Below, one piece after another: positions 11,297 through 20,905 of a stretch of 64,000 bases of DNA; position 1 is the stretch's first letter; each line of letters opens with the position of its first letter. This DNA comes from Pseudomonadota bacterium. Its GTDB lineage: Bacteria > Pseudomonadota > Gammaproteobacteria > Steroidobacterales > Steroidobacteraceae. Location: NCBI GenBank assembly GCA_021787615.1, contig JAJYLP010000002.1:41716-105715 (forward strand), given 5' to 3'. Under the pieces are notes generated by a model. That model saw only the letters and a list, made by a program, of their open reading frames with translations, searched no databases and was not told where the DNA came from. A program made the translations under genes and the position numbers.

Positions 11297-12679
11297 TCAT
11301 ATTTCCCCGGCCAACTCCGCAGCCCAGCCGATGTAGTCGGCCGGGTGCAGGCCGCGCAGCCGGCGCTTCTCATCTGCCGGCAGGGGCAGCGTGTCGATGA
11401 ATTCCGCGAGCGAGCGCTCATCGATGCAGCGTCCGCGGGTGAAGGCCTTCAGCCGCTCGTAGCCCCCGGGGATGCCCGCCGCGCGCAGCACCGTTTGCAC
11501 CGCCTCGCCGAGCACCTCCCAGGCGCCATCGAGATCCTCGCGCATGCGGGCCGGATCCGCCTCGACCTTGCCGAGCCCCCGCGCGAGCGCGCGCCAGGCG
11601 ATCAACGTATGGCCGAGCGCGACGCCGAGGTTGCGCAGCACGGTCGAGTCGGTCAGGTCGCGCTGCCAGCGCGACACCGGCAGCTTCTCGGCGAAGTGGC
11701 GCAGCAGCGCGTTGGCGATACCGAGGTTGCCTTCGGCGTTCTCGAAGTCGATCGGATTGATCTTGTGCGGCATGGTCGATGAGCCGACCTCGCCGGCGAG
11801 CACGCGCTGTTTCAGATACCCGAGCGAGATATAACCCCAGAAGTCGCGGCTCATGTCGAGCAGCACGACATTCAATCCTGCGAGCGCATCGCAGTACTCA
11901 CCGATCCAGTCGTGCGGCTCGATCTGCGTGGTGTAGGCGTTGCGCTCGAGGCCGAGCGACTCGATGAACGCGCCGCTCACGGCGCGCCAGTCCACCCCGG
12001 GGAGCGCGGCGCGATGCGCGTTGAAATTGCCGACCGCGCCGTTCCACTTGCCGAGGATGGCGACGGCTGCCCAGCGTCGCTCGGCGCGGCGCAACCGCGC
12101 CACGAAGTTCGCCACTTCCTTGCCGAGGGTGGTCGGGCTCGCCGGCTGTCCGTGGGTGCGTGCGAGCATGGCGTAGCGGGCTGCGTGGTGCGCCAGCGCG
12201 GTGAGTGCGCCGAGGAGCGTTGCAAGCGGCGCGCGCAGCTGCTCGCGGGCGGCGCGCAGCAGCAGTGCGTAACTGACGTTGTTGATGTCCTCGGAGGTGC
12301 AGCCGAAGTGAACGAGCTCCAGGGTGGCGGGCGCGGCGCCCGCCGCGGCGAGCTCGTCGCGCACGTAATACTCGACCGCCTTCACATCGTGATTGATGCG
12401 CGCTTCGATCGCCTTGACCGCCGCAGCGCAACCGCTATCGGGGCCTGCGGCGAGCCGGCGTGCGCGCTCGCGGACCGGGGCGTCCAGTCGGGCTCCGGGA
12501 AGCTGCGGCACCGCGGCTGCGAGGTGCTCGAGCCATGCCGCCTCGACGCGCACGCGCTGGCGGATGAGCCCGGCCTCCGAGAGCAGCTCGCGCAGCGGCT
12601 CGGTGGCGGCTCGGTAGCGGCCGTCGACCGGCGAGAGGGCGAGGATGGCGGGCAGTTCGTCGCGGGGCGTTTCGCTCAT
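11297..12679 (-). CDS. purB: Adenylosuccinate lyase
   Basis: Fumarase/aspartase-superfamily enzyme acting twice in purine synthesis: it releases fumarate from SAICAR and from adenylosuccinate. It has 460 residues, the E. coli-type length. The opening LSPVDGRYR is diagnostic of the gammaproteobacterial form. HFGCTSEDINN, ARTHGQPASPTT and the signature loop GSSTMPHKINP (with the catalytic Ser nearby) are intact. I start at MSETPRDE, where similarity begins; no good ribosome binding site precedes it, and MGYHNASEP 18 codons upstream is an alternative. The gene diverges from fumC, another member of the same superfamily, across about 120 nt. Confidence 0.96.
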   Translation of the reverse strand: MSETPRDELPAILALSPVDGRYRAATEPLRELLSEAGLIRQRVRVEAAWLEHLAAAVPQLPGARLDAPVRERARRLAAGPDSGCAAAVKAIEARINHDVKAVEYYVRDELAAAGAAPATLELVHFGCTSEDINNVSYALLLRAAREQLRAPLATLLGALTALAHHAARYAMLARTHGQPASPTTLGKEVANFVARLRRAERRWAAVAILGKWNGAVGNFNAHRAALPGVDWRAVSGAFIESLGLERNAYTTQIEPHDWIGEYCDALAGLNVVLLDMSRDFWGYISLGYLKQRVLAGEVGSSTMPHKINPIDFENAEGNLGIANALLRHFAEKLPVSRWQRDLTDSTVLRNLGVALGHTLIAWRALARGLGKVEADPARMREDLDGAWEVLGEAVQTVLRAAGIPGGYERLKAFTRGRCIDERSLAEFIDTLPLPADEKRRLRGLHPADYIGWAAELAGEI

Positions 12680-12800
12680 GCGCTGCAGGAGTAAGGAGAA
12701 GGGGAAGGGCTCGGATGCATTATGATAGCCCATACCGTAGCGCGCCCGCAGGCGGTCCTGAGCGGCACGGCGAACCGTTCGCGGGCCATGGAGCCATTGC

Positions 12801-14204
12801 ATGACGAAATCCTTTCGAACCGAGCACGACAGCATGGGCGAGCTGCAGGTGCCCCAGGATGCGCTCTGGGGCGCGCAGACGCAGCGGGCGGTGGAGAACT
12901 TCCGGGTGAGCGGGCGGCCCATGCCGCGGGCCTTCATCGGCGCGCTGGGCCTGGTCAAACAGGCGGCCGCCCGGGCCAACAGCCGCCTCGGGCTGCTCGA
13001 TCGGGACGTGGCCGAGGCGATCGAGGCGGCCGCCGCCGAGGTCGCCGACGGCCGGCACGATGCGCACTTTCCCATCGATGTGTTTCAGACCGGCTCCGGG
13101 ACCAGCACGAACATGAACGCCAACGAGGTGATTGGCGCGCTCGCCACGCGCCGCCTCGGCAGGCCGGTGCATCCGAACGATCACGTCAACATGGGCCAGA
13201 GCAGCAACGATGTGATTCCGACCACCCTGCACGTGAGCGCCGCGCTCGCGGTGCGGCGTGACCTCGCCCCGGCGCTCGATGAGCTGTGCCGCACGCTGCG
13301 CGCCAAGGAGGCCGAGGTGGGCGCGGTGGTCAAGACCGGCCGGACCCATCTGATGGATGCGATGCCGGTGACGCTCGGGCAGGAGTTGTCCGGCTGGCGC
13401 GCGCAGATCGAGAGCGGCATGGAGCGCCTCGCGGCCACCGCCCCGCGGCTGCATCGTCTTGCCCAGGGCGGCACGGCGGTGGGCACGGGCATCAACGCCC
13501 ATCCGGACTTCGGCGCGCGCTTCTGCCAGGCGCTCGCGGAGCTCACCGGCTGCCCCTTCGAGCCGGCGCACAACTATTTCGAGGCGCTCTCGAGCCAGGA
13601 CACGGCGGTCGAGCTGTCGGGGCAGCTGAAGGTGATCGCCGTCAGCCTGATGAAGATCGCCAACGATCTGCGCTGGATGAACAGCGGTCCGCTCGCCGGC
13701 CTCGGGGAGATCGCCCTGCCGGCGCTGCAGCCCGGCAGCAGCATCATGCCGGGCAAGGTCAACCCGGTGATCCCGGAGGCGACCGCCATGGTGTGTGCGC
13801 AGGTGATCGGCCACGATGCCACCATCACCGTGGCCGGCCAGTCGGGCAATTTCCAGCTCAATGTCATGCTGCCGGTCATCGCCTACAACCTGCTCGAGAG
13901 CATCCGCCTGCTCGCCAACGTCGCGCGGCTCCTCGGCGCCCGGGCGATCGCCGGCTTCACGGTCAATCCGGCGCGTCTCGCCGAGGCGCTCGAGCGCAAT
14001 CCCATTCTGGTGACGGCGCTGAACCCGGTGATCGGCTACGAGAAGGGCGCGGCGATCGCCAAGAAGGCGTATGCCGAGGGACGGCCGATCCGGGAGATGG
14101 CCGAGAAGATGACCAGTCTGTCCCGCGCGGACCTCGAGCGGCTGCTTGATCCGCAAGCGCTCACCCGCGGGGGCATCAAGGGCGGCGCGGGCGGCGGTGG
14201 TTGA
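12801..14204 (+). CDS. fumC: Class II fumarate hydratase
   Basis: Iron-independent fumarase converting fumarate to malate in the TCA cycle, 467 residues, the usual length. The N-terminal [14 protein letters not shown], the [13 protein letters not shown] loop, [22 protein letters not shown] and the signature [15 protein letters not shown] are all present. These are the substrate and catalytic segments of class II fumarases; the GELQVP and GSGTSTN wording separates it from aspartase. The ATG has GGAG about 8 nt upstream. Divergent from purB, whose reaction yields fumarate. The following Nudix gene begins 46 nt downstream on the same strand. Confidence 0.96.
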   Translation: MTKSFRTEHDSMGELQVPQDALWGAQTQRAVENFRVSGRPMPRAFIGALGLVKQAAARANSRLGLLDRDVAEAIEAAAAEVADGRHDAHFPIDVFQTGSGTSTNMNANEVIGALATRRLGRPVHPNDHVNMGQSSNDVIPTTLHVSAALAVRRDLAPALDELCRTLRAKEAEVGAVVKTGRTHLMDAMPVTLGQELSGWRAQIESGMERLAATAPRLHRLAQGGTAVGTGINAHPDFGARFCQALAELTGCPFEPAHNYFEALSSQDTAVELSGQLKVIAVSLMKIANDLRWMNSGPLAGLGEIALPALQPGSSIMPGKVNPVIPEATAMVCAQVIGHDATITVAGQSGNFQLNVMLPVIAYNLLESIRLLANVARLLGARAIAGFTVNPARLAEALERNPILVTALNPVIGYEKGAAIAKKAYAEGRPIREMAEKMTSLSRADLERLLDPQALTRGGIKGGAGGGG

Positions 14205-14250
14205 GGGCAGCGGCAGCGCGCGTTCGGCGCCTCGGCTCGAAGGGGCCGTG

Positions 14251-14892
14251 ATGTTGGCGAGGATCGAGGCGCGCCTCGCCGGCAGCCGGCCGCGCCACGC
14301 GCCCGAGGACTGGCTGGTGCCGGGCCAGAGCCTTGAGCGCAGCCGTGAGCTGCGCCGCTACTTTCCCGCCAACCCGGCGCCGGCGGCGGTGCTGGTGCCC
14401 CTGGTGGATCATCCGCAGGGGCCCACGGTGCTGCTGACACGCCGCGGGCGCGACCTGCGCAATCACGCGGGGCAGGTCAGCTTTCCTGGCGGGCAGATCG
14501 ATGCCGAGGACGCAGATCCGGCGGCCGCGGCGCTGCGCGAGGCGCACGAGGAGATCGGGCTCGAGGCTCGCTATGTGAGCGTGATCGGCTACCTGCCCGA
14601 CCATGTGGTCAACAGCGGCTTTCGAGTGACGCCGGTGGTTGCCCGCATCGCCCCGGGGTTCGAGCTGCACATCGAGCGCCAGGAGGTGGACGAGGTGTTC
14701 GAGGCGCCCCTCGCCTATGTGTTCGATGCGCGCAATCAGCGGCCGCGGCGGCACCGCTTCCGCGGCACCCGCGTCGAGATCGAACTGCCGGACATCCCCT
14801 ACGGGGAACACAACATCTGGGGCGCCACGGCCGGAATGCTCGTGACGCTTCAGCGGCTGTGCTGCGGCGAGCTCGGCGATGGACCGGCCTGA
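14251..14892 (+). CDS. nudL: Coenzyme A pyrophosphatase-type Nudix hydrolase
   Basis: 213-residue Nudix hydrolase of the CoA-pyrophosphatase (NudL/UPF0035) group, which cleaves CoA, especially oxidised CoA, to 4'-phosphopantetheine and 3',5'-ADP. The family-specific run LLTRRGRDLRNHAGQVSF directly precedes the Nudix box, whose REAHEEIGL core lies near residue 105. The ATG at 14251 is preceded by AAGGGG at 5 nt; a longer reading frame into fumC lacks similarity. Its end overlaps the mazG start by 14 nt. The pair nudL-mazG makes sense as two housecleaning nucleotide hydrolases. Confidence 0.9.
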   Translation: MLARIEARLAGSRPRHAPEDWLVPGQSLERSRELRRYFPANPAPAAVLVPLVDHPQGPTVLLTRRGRDLRNHAGQVSFPGGQIDAEDADPAAAALREAHEEIGLEARYVSVIGYLPDHVVNSGFRVTPVVARIAPGFELHIERQEVDEVFEAPLAYVFDARNQRPRRHRFRGTRVEIELPDIPYGEHNIWGATAGMLVTLQRLCCGELGDGPA

Positions 14893-15748
14893 GCCGGCCG
14901 CAGCGCTCGCGGCGCTGCTGGCGCTCATGGCGCGCCTGCGCGACCCCGAGAGCGGCTGTCCCTGGGACCGGGCGCAGGATTTGCGCACCATCGCCCCGTA
15001 CACCATCGAGGAGGCCTACGAGGTCCGCGACGCCATCGAGCGGGACGATGCGCCAAAGCTGCGCGAGGAGCTCGGCGATCTGCTCTTCCAGGTCGTCTTC
15101 CACGCGCGCATGGCCGAGGAGCGCGGCTGGTTTGATTTCGCCGACGTGGCGGCGGGAATTCACGCCAAGCTGGTGCGGCGCCACCCGCACGTGTTCGGCG
15201 CCGGCGCGCCGCGGGCCGAGGAGCCGCAGGGGGCCTCGGGGGGGCTTGCCCGCAATGAGTCCGGCACGCCCCTGAACGAGGCCGAGCAGTCCCTGCAGTG
15301 GGACGAGATCAAGGCGCGCGAGCGCGCCGCCTCGGGCGCCCCGGACCGCAGCACGCTCGCGGATGTGCCGCAGGGGCTGCCGGCGCTGCTGCGCGCGAGC
15401 AAGCTCGGCCGGCGCGCCGCGCGGGTGGGCTTTGACTGGCAGCGGCCCGAGGAGGTGCGCGCCAAGGTGCTCGAGGAGCTCGGCGAACTCGACGCGGCGC
15501 TCGCGGCGAGCGGCGGCGTGGCCGATGCGCATGGCGTCGAGGAGTTCGGCGATGTGCTCTTCGCGCTCGTGAACTGGAGCCGCCACCTGGGGCTCGATGC
15601 CGAGGAGGCGCTGCGCCGCGCCAGCGACAAGTTCGAGCGGCGCTTCCGGCGCATGGAGCGGCTGGCCGGCGGGCGAGGACTGGCGCCCGCGGCGCTCGGC
15701 GCCGAGGCGTGGGATGCCCTGTGGCGCGAGGCCAAAGCGTCGGATTGA
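14879..15748 (+). CDS. mazG: Nucleoside triphosphate pyrophosphohydrolase MazG
   Basis: Two-domain MazG of 289 residues, hydrolysing (d)NTPs to monophosphate and pyrophosphate; it also lowers ppGpp in E. coli. The N-terminal domain has LRDPESGCPWDRAQDL, IEEAYEV and EELGDLLFQVVFHARMAEE. The C-terminal repeat has EEVRAKVLEELGELD and EEFGDVLFALVNW. Both EExxE...ExxD metal-binding sets are complete. Translation should be coupled to the preceding Nudix gene through the 14-nt overlap. No mazEF-type toxin lies near it, so it is a stand-alone housekeeping copy. Confidence 0.95.
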   Translation: MDRPEPAAALAALLALMARLRDPESGCPWDRAQDLRTIAPYTIEEAYEVRDAIERDDAPKLREELGDLLFQVVFHARMAEERGWFDFADVAAGIHAKLVRRHPHVFGAGAPRAEEPQGASGGLARNESGTPLNEAEQSLQWDEIKARERAASGAPDRSTLADVPQGLPALLRASKLGRRAARVGFDWQRPEEVRAKVLEELGELDAALAASGGVADAHGVEEFGDVLFALVNWSRHLGLDAEEALRRASDKFERRFRRMERLAGGRGLAPAALGAEAWDALWREAKASD

Positions 15749-15857
15749 GGGCGCGCGCAGGCGCCTGCGGCGTATTCAGCGCCGATTCACGGGTGGTAGT
15801 CTAGGGTGCCGGACGCCGGGTCAGCCCCCTCTTGGGCGGCCTCCGGCATCGGAACAG

Positions 15858-16175
15858 ATGCTCCAAGTGCGACCCTTCACACAAGCAAGCTTGCGCCTGG
15901 CGATCGTGACGGCAGCGGCGTTGATCGCGGCCGGGCCCTGGCCGGCTCGGGCGCAGACCGCCATGGCGCGGGCCGCACTCGCCGGCTCCATCACGCAGGT
16001 GCGCATCTCGATGGCTCAGGCCGTCCGGATGGTCGAGCAGCGCTTCAAGGCGCGCGTGGTGCGGGCCGAGACGCGCAAGGACGGCGGCCGCACGGTGTAC
16101 GTGCTGCGGCTGCTCGACAAGTCCGGCCGGGTGTTCACCGTGCGGGTCGACGCTGCGAGCGGCCAGATCCTCTGA
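15858..16175 (+). CDS. Periplasmic PepSY-domain protein
   Basis: 105 residues: a signal peptide (hydrophobic LAIVTAAALIAAGPWPARAQ, cleavage likely after ARA-Q near residue 33) followed by one PepSY domain. Its marks are ISMAQAVRMVEQRFKARVV and FTVRVDAASGQIL. Small secreted PepSY proteins are often encoded beside OmpR/PhoB-type two-component systems and may act as their sensors or inhibitors. Here the response regulator starts 19 nt downstream. GGAAC 5 nt before the ATG is the probable ribosome binding site. The N-terminal extension of the overlapping longer frame has no similarity and was left out. Confidence 0.85.
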   Translation: MLQVRPFTQASLRLAIVTAAALIAAGPWPARAQTAMARAALAGSITQVRISMAQAVRMVEQRFKARVVRAETRKDGGRTVYVLRLLDKSGRVFTVRVDAASGQIL

Positions 16176-16194
16176 AGCTGCCTCGGGAGGGGCC

Positions 16195-16881
16195 ATGCGG
16201 GCATTGGTGGTTGAAGATGAGACGGCGCTGCGCGAGAGCCTGAAGGCTCAGCTTGCCGGGACCGGCTTCACCGTCGATGTGGCCCAGGATGGCCAGGAGG
16301 GACTCTTTGCGGGCCTGGAATACCCGCTCGATGTGGCGGTGATCGACCTCGGCCTGCCGAAGGTCTCGGGGCTGGAGGTGATCCGCAAGTTGCGCGCCGC
16401 GGGCAAGACCTATCCGATCCTCATCCTCACCGCGCGCGACAACTGGCAGGACAAGGTCGAGGGCCTGCAGGCCGGCGCCGACGATTACGTCTCCAAGCCT
16501 TTTCACTTCGAGGAGCTGCTCGCGCGATTGCAGGCGCTGCTGCGCCGCGCCGGCGGCTGGGCGAGCCCGCAGCTCAAGTGCGGCCCCGTCACCCTCGACA
16601 CGCGCGCCCAGACCGTCGCCGTCGATGGAGCGCTCGTGGAGCTCACCACCTTCGAGTACCGCATACTCGAGCACCTGATGCTGCGGGCGGGCGAGGTGAT
16701 CTCCAAGGCCGAACTCACCGAGCGGCTCTACGATCAGGACTTCGAGCGCGACAGCAACGTCATCGAAGTGCTGGTCGGCCGGCTGCGCCGCAAGCTCGAT
16801 CCGCACGATCGGCTGAAGCCCATCGAGACGCTGCGCGGCCGCGGCTACCGCTTCTCGCTGGCGCGTCAGGCGACTGTCTAG
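16195..16881 (+). CDS. OmpR/PhoP-family response regulator
   Basis: 228-residue transcription factor with a receiver domain and a winged-helix DNA-binding domain. Phospho-acceptor Asp51 is in AVIDLGLPKVSG; the acidic pair (VVEDE) is at 6-9 and the conserved Lys is in YVSKPFHFEE near 100. The C-terminal domain has the OmpR signature ELTTFEYRILEHLM and ends RGRGYRFSL. It is closest in feel to PhoP/QseB regulators. Order PepSY, regulator, kinase on one strand with short gaps (19 and 20 nt) shows an operon. The P-type ATPase downstream may be a target, but no repeat typical of PhoP boxes was identified. Confidence 0.93.
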   Translation: MRALVVEDETALRESLKAQLAGTGFTVDVAQDGQEGLFAGLEYPLDVAVIDLGLPKVSGLEVIRKLRAAGKTYPILILTARDNWQDKVEGLQAGADDYVSKPFHFEELLARLQALLRRAGGWASPQLKCGPVTLDTRAQTVAVDGALVELTTFEYRILEHLMLRAGEVISKAELTERLYDQDFERDSNVIEVLVGRLRRKLDPHDRLKPIETLRGRGYRFSLARQATV

Positions 16882-16901
16882 GCGCTGCGCGCGGGGACGG
16901 C

Positions 16902-18248
16902 GTGCACTCACTCAGTCAACGACTGCTGTTGTCTGTGGCGGTGCCCCTGGTGCTGTTCTTTGGCTTCATGACGTGGGTGCTCGATCACGGCTTTCGCACC
17001 CTCTCGGATCACTCGCTGCACGAGCTGCTCGACTCGCAGATCATCGCGCTCATCGCCGCCGCCGAGCACGAGAAGGGCGGCGGGTATGGCGCGCCGCTGA
17101 CGGCCCTCGACTCGCGCTTCGCGACGCCGCGCTCGGGCTTGTACGCCGAGATCCGCTCGGCCCATCATCAGTGGCGCTCGCCCTCGACGGTCGGCGCGCA
17201 GGTCGATTTCGGGCCGCTGCTCACGCAGGGCGCGCGCACCTTCTTCCACACGATGGCCGGGCACAGCCGCCTCGCCGTCGAGAGCCGCGGCGTGGCGTTC
17301 GCCGATAACCCCGGCGATGGGGGCCCAGTGACCTTCAGCGTCGCGGTGAGCCTGACGCCCTACGAGGAGCAGCTGTGGGAATTCCGCCGCCGCATGGTGC
17401 TGTGGTTCAGCGCCCTGATGCTGCTGCTGCTGGCGACGCTCGCGGTGCTGCTGCGCGCGGTGCTCGCCCCGGTGCGCCGGCTGGAGCGCGAGATCCACGA
17501 GGTCGAGGAGGGCCGCAGCGAGGTGCTCGGCGCCGGTTATCCGCGCGAGCTGAAGGGCGTGGCGCGCCATCTCAATGCGCTGCTCATCGGCGAGCGCAAG
17601 CGGGTCGCGCGCTACCGCGACACCCTCGGCAATCTCGCGCACAGCCTGAAGACGCCGCTCGCCGTGATGCGCACGGCGCTGCCGGCCGCGGGCGATGCGC
17701 CGAGCGCGATCGGCCAGGAAATCGACCGCATGAGCGACATCATCGAGCATCAGCTGAAGCGTGCGGCCGCCTCGGGCGGGGCGCTGCTCGGACAGGCGCC
17801 CGTTGCGGTGGCGCCGGTGGCGGCCGATCTGCGCGCGGCGCTGCTGAAGGTCTATCGCCACAAGGATCTCTCGCTCGAGCTTGCCGTCCAGCCCGATAGT
17901 CAGTTCGTGGGCGACCGCGCCGACCTGATGGAGATGCTCGGCAACCTCCTGGAGAACGCGTGCAAGTGGTGCCATCAGCGTGTGCGAATGACCGTGACGG
18001 TCGATCCCGATGCGGCCGTTCACGAGAACATGACAGTGACCGTGGAGGATGACGGCCCGGGGATCTCCGAGGAGAACCGCGCACGCGTGCTCGAGCGCGG
18101 TGTGAGGACCGATGAGACCGTCCCCGGTCACGGGCTGGGGCTCGCCATGGTGCGCGAGACGGTCGAGCTCTACGGCGGCCGCCTCGCGGTGGACACCTCG
18201 CCGCTCGGCGGGGCGCGCTTCGAGGTGCGCCTGCCGGGCCGAACTTAA
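16902..18248 (+). CDS. PhoQ-like sensor histidine kinase
   Basis: 448-residue membrane histidine kinase starting at GTG (16902), with GGGGA upstream. Transmembrane helix 1 is at residues 8-25. A periplasmic sensor of about 135 residues follows, then helix 2 near 170-190 and a HAMP-like linker. The phosphorylated His247 is in NLAHSLKTPLAVMR, the N box is LLENACKWC, and the G boxes are DDGPGI and GHGLGLAMV. HSLKTPLA instead of HELRTPLA is typical of PhoQ. Partner of the regulator immediately upstream. The sensor domain shows no obvious acidic patch from sequence alone, so the signal is unknown. Confidence 0.93.
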   Translation: MHSLSQRLLLSVAVPLVLFFGFMTWVLDHGFRTLSDHSLHELLDSQIIALIAAAEHEKGGGYGAPLTALDSRFATPRSGLYAEIRSAHHQWRSPSTVGAQVDFGPLLTQGARTFFHTMAGHSRLAVESRGVAFADNPGDGGPVTFSVAVSLTPYEEQLWEFRRRMVLWFSALMLLLLATLAVLLRAVLAPVRRLEREIHEVEEGRSEVLGAGYPRELKGVARHLNALLIGERKRVARYRDTLGNLAHSLKTPLAVMRTALPAAGDAPSAIGQEIDRMSDIIEHQLKRAAASGGALLGQAPVAVAPVAADLRAALLKVYRHKDLSLELAVQPDSQFVGDRADLMEMLGNLLENACKWCHQRVRMTVTVDPDAAVHENMTVTVEDDGPGISEENRARVLERGVRTDETVPGHGLGLAMVRETVELYGGRLAVDTSPLGGARFEVRLPGRT

Positions 18249-18358
18249 GTCCAGCTCCGGCTCCGGTGCGCGCGGTCCGCATAACTGCGGATTGCCGGGG
18301 GTGCAGCGGATCGGCGAAGTTGTTCCTCTTGCGGCTCAGCCCGCGTCGCGGACGGCTC

Positions 18359-18390
18359 TCCTCTGCGCGTACGCGGCGTCGCGCAGAGGA
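18359..18390 (+). promoter_or_regulatory. Hairpin covering the ribosome binding site of the H+-ATPase gene
   Basis: A perfect 11-bp inverted repeat, TCCTCTGCGCG (18359-18369) and CGCGCAGAGGA (18380-18390), with a 10-nt loop. The right arm contains the AGAGGA ribosome binding site, which lies 6 nt before the ATG at 18397. When folded, the hairpin would hide the site, so translation may depend on melting it (temperature, pH, a protein or upstream ribosomes). The mechanism is inferred. Confidence 0.6.
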
Positions 18391-18396
18391 GCGCAC

Positions 18397-20874
18397 ATGA
18401 ATAATAAGTCGACCGAGACAGGTCCCGCGGCGGTCACCGCTGCGACGCTCGCGGTCTCAACTGAGGGGCTCAGCGAAGCGGAGGCGAGGCGCCGGCTGGA
18501 TCAGTACGGGGAGAACGTCCTGCGCGAGCACCACGTCGGCATCGCACAGCGCATTCTCGGGTTCTTCTGGGGGCCGATTCCCTGGATGATCGAGGCGGCC
18601 GCGATCCTCTCGGCGGTGCTCGGCCATTGGGATGACCTCACGGTCATCGCGCTGATGCTCTTCATCAACGCCGGCGTCGGCTTCTGGCAGGAATACAAGG
18701 CCGATACGGCCATCGAGGCGCTCAAGCAGCGCCTGGCGCTCTCGGCGCACGTCAGACGCGACGGCGTGTGGCGCGAGATCGCAGCGCGGCTGCTGGTGCC
18801 GGGTGACCTGATCGCCATCCAGATCGGCAACATCGTGCCGGCCGATGCCACGTTGGCGGACGGGGAGTACCTGAGCGTAGATCAATCCGCGCTCACCGGG
18901 GAGTCACTGCCGGTCGACAAGAAACGCGGCGACACGGCCTATTCGGGCTCGATCGTGCGCCAGGGCGGGATGAACGCGGTGGTGAGCGCCACCGGCATGA
19001 ACACCTACTTCGGGCGCACGGCGCAGCTCGTGGAGCAGGCCGGGGCCGTCTCGCACTTCCAGCGTGCGGTGCTGCGCATCGGCAACTTCCTGATTCTCAC
19101 CACCGCCGCTCTGGTGCTGGTCATCGTGATCGCGGGGCTGTTTCAGCACAACGCGCTGCTCGAGATGGTGCAGTTCGCGCTCATTCTGGCAGTCGCCTCC
19201 ATCCCGGTGGCGCTGCCAGCGGTGCTCTCGGTCACCCTTGCGGTCGGGGCCGAGCGCCTGGCGCGCCTGAAGGCCATCGTCTCGCGCCTGGTGTCGATCG
19301 AGGAGCTGGCTGGCATGAATACGCTGTGCTCGGACAAGACGGGCACGCTGACTCGCAACGAGCTGACGCTCGGTGCCACGCTGCCGGCTCCCGGCGTCGA
19401 GACAACGCAGCTGCTGACGGCCGCGGCGCTCGCTTCGCGCCGAGAGGCGCCGGATGCAATCGACAGTGCAATCCTCGCCGCAGCCCCGCCGGCGAAGCAG
19501 CTCGAGGACTACCGGTTGAAGACCTTCCGGCCGTTCGACCCGGTGGTCAAGCGCACCGAGGCGGAGCTTGAGCACCTCGGCAAGGTGCTCAAGGTGACCA
19601 AAGGCGCCCCGCAGGTGATCGTCGAGCTGTGCCAGCCGGATGCGCAGCAGCGCGCCGCGGTCCTCGCGCAGGTGGATCAGGCCGCCGCCAAGGGTTACCG
19701 GACGCTCGCGGTGGCGCGCGACGAGGGCGCCGGCTGGCGCTATCTCGGCCTGCTGCCGCTGTTCGACCCGCCTCGAGAGGACAGCGCCGAGACCATTCGA
19801 GCGACGCGCGCGATGGGCATCGACATCAAGATGGTCACTGGCGATCACGAGGCGATCGCCCGGCAGATTGCCGCCGAGCTCGATCTCGGGCGCAACATCG
19901 TCGTGGCGGATGCAGTATTCGGCAAGCAGTCCCCGCCGCAGGCGCTCAAGCAGGTGCTCACGGCCGACGGGTTCGCGCGGGTGTTCCCCGAACACAAATT
20001 CCAGATTGTCAAGGCACTGCAGTCGAGCGGGCGGATCGTCGGCATGACCGGCGATGGCGTCAACGACGCACCGGCACTAAAGCAGGCCGACGTCGGCATC
20101 GCGGTGAGCGGTGCCACGGATGCCGCGCGCGCCGCCGCGGCGCTCATCCTGACAGCACCGGGCCTCTCGGTCATCACGACCGCAATCCAGGAGGCGCGCC
20201 GGATATTCGAACGGATGACGAGCTACGGGACGTACCGCATCGCCGAGACGATCCGTCTCATTCTGTTCATGACGGCGACGATCCTGATCTACAACTTCTA
20301 TCCGGTCACCACGCTCATGGTGGTGCTGCTCGCCCTGCTCAATGACATTCCGATCATGATGATCGCCTACGACAATGCGCCCGTCGCGCCCGCTCCGGTG
20401 CGCTGGGACATGCCGCGGGTGCTCACGGTCGCATCGTCCCTTGGGCTCTACGGCGTGTTCGAGAGCTTCGTGCTGTACTGGATCGCCAGGGACCTGTTGC
20501 ATCTTCCCGTGCCGGTGCTGCAGGCCGTGATCTTCCTGAAGCTCCTCGTGTCGGGTCACATGACCATCTATCTGAGCCGCAACCGGGGCTGGGCCTGGCA
20601 ACGGCCATGGCCGCGGTGGCTGCTGGTGGTGCCGTGCGAGTTGACTCAGCTGCTCGGCACCCTGATCGTGGTGTACGGTGTGGCCATGGCGCCCATCGGC
20701 TGGGGGCTCGCGCTGCTCGTGTGGGCCTACACGATCGCGTCCTTCTTCGTCGCGAACGCCGTCAAGATCGCCGCTCACGGCCTGATCGATCACCGGATGG
20801 GCTCGCATGCGCGCCATTTGCGACGCGTCGAGGGCGCCCTCGGCTGCGGGCCGCAGCCACTCGTGCATCGCTAG
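18397..20874 (+). CDS. Plasma-membrane-type proton-pumping P-type ATPase
   Basis: 825-residue P3A-type ATPase related to the fungal and plant H+-ATPase, expected to export protons using ATP. The order is an actuator loop with SALTGESLPV, membrane helix 4 ASIPVALPAVLSV (the P3A ion-site pattern), phosphorylation site CSDKTGTLT with Asp313, then the KGAPQV nucleotide-binding motif, MVTGDH and the hinge MTGDGVNDAPALK. About ten membrane segments are visible. Bacterial members occur in acid-tolerant and alkaline-pH species. The start has AGAGGA at 6 nt, inside a hairpin. It lies 148 nt after the PhoQ-like kinase on the same strand and could be part of a pH or envelope response. Confidence 0.93.
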   Translation: MNNKSTETGPAAVTAATLAVSTEGLSEAEARRRLDQYGENVLREHHVGIAQRILGFFWGPIPWMIEAAAILSAVLGHWDDLTVIALMLFINAGVGFWQEYKADTAIEALKQRLALSAHVRRDGVWREIAARLLVPGDLIAIQIGNIVPADATLADGEYLSVDQSALTGESLPVDKKRGDTAYSGSIVRQGGMNAVVSATGMNTYFGRTAQLVEQAGAVSHFQRAVLRIGNFLILTTAALVLVIVIAGLFQHNALLEMVQFALILAVASIPVALPAVLSVTLAVGAERLARLKAIVSRLVSIEELAGMNTLCSDKTGTLTRNELTLGATLPAPGVETTQLLTAAALASRREAPDAIDSAILAAAPPAKQLEDYRLKTFRPFDPVVKRTEAELEHLGKVLKVTKGAPQVIVELCQPDAQQRAAVLAQVDQAAAKGYRTLAVARDEGAGWRYLGLLPLFDPPREDSAETIRATRAMGIDIKMVTGDHEAIARQIAAELDLGRNIVVADAVFGKQSPPQALKQVLTADGFARVFPEHKFQIVKALQSSGRIVGMTGDGVNDAPALKQADVGIAVSGATDAARAAAALILTAPGLSVITTAIQEARRIFERMTSYGTYRIAETIRLILFMTATILIYNFYPVTTLMVVLLALLNDIPIMMIAYDNAPVAPAPVRWDMPRVLTVASSLGLYGVFESFVLYWIARDLLHLPVPVLQAVIFLKLLVSGHMTIYLSRNRGWAWQRPWPRWLLVVPCELTQLLGTLIVVYGVAMAPIGWGLALLVWAYTIASFFVANAVKIAAHGLIDHRMGSHARHLRRVEGALGCGPQPLVHR

Positions 20875-20905
20875 GCGGCCGAGGATCGCTGCATCGCTGC
20901 GACGA

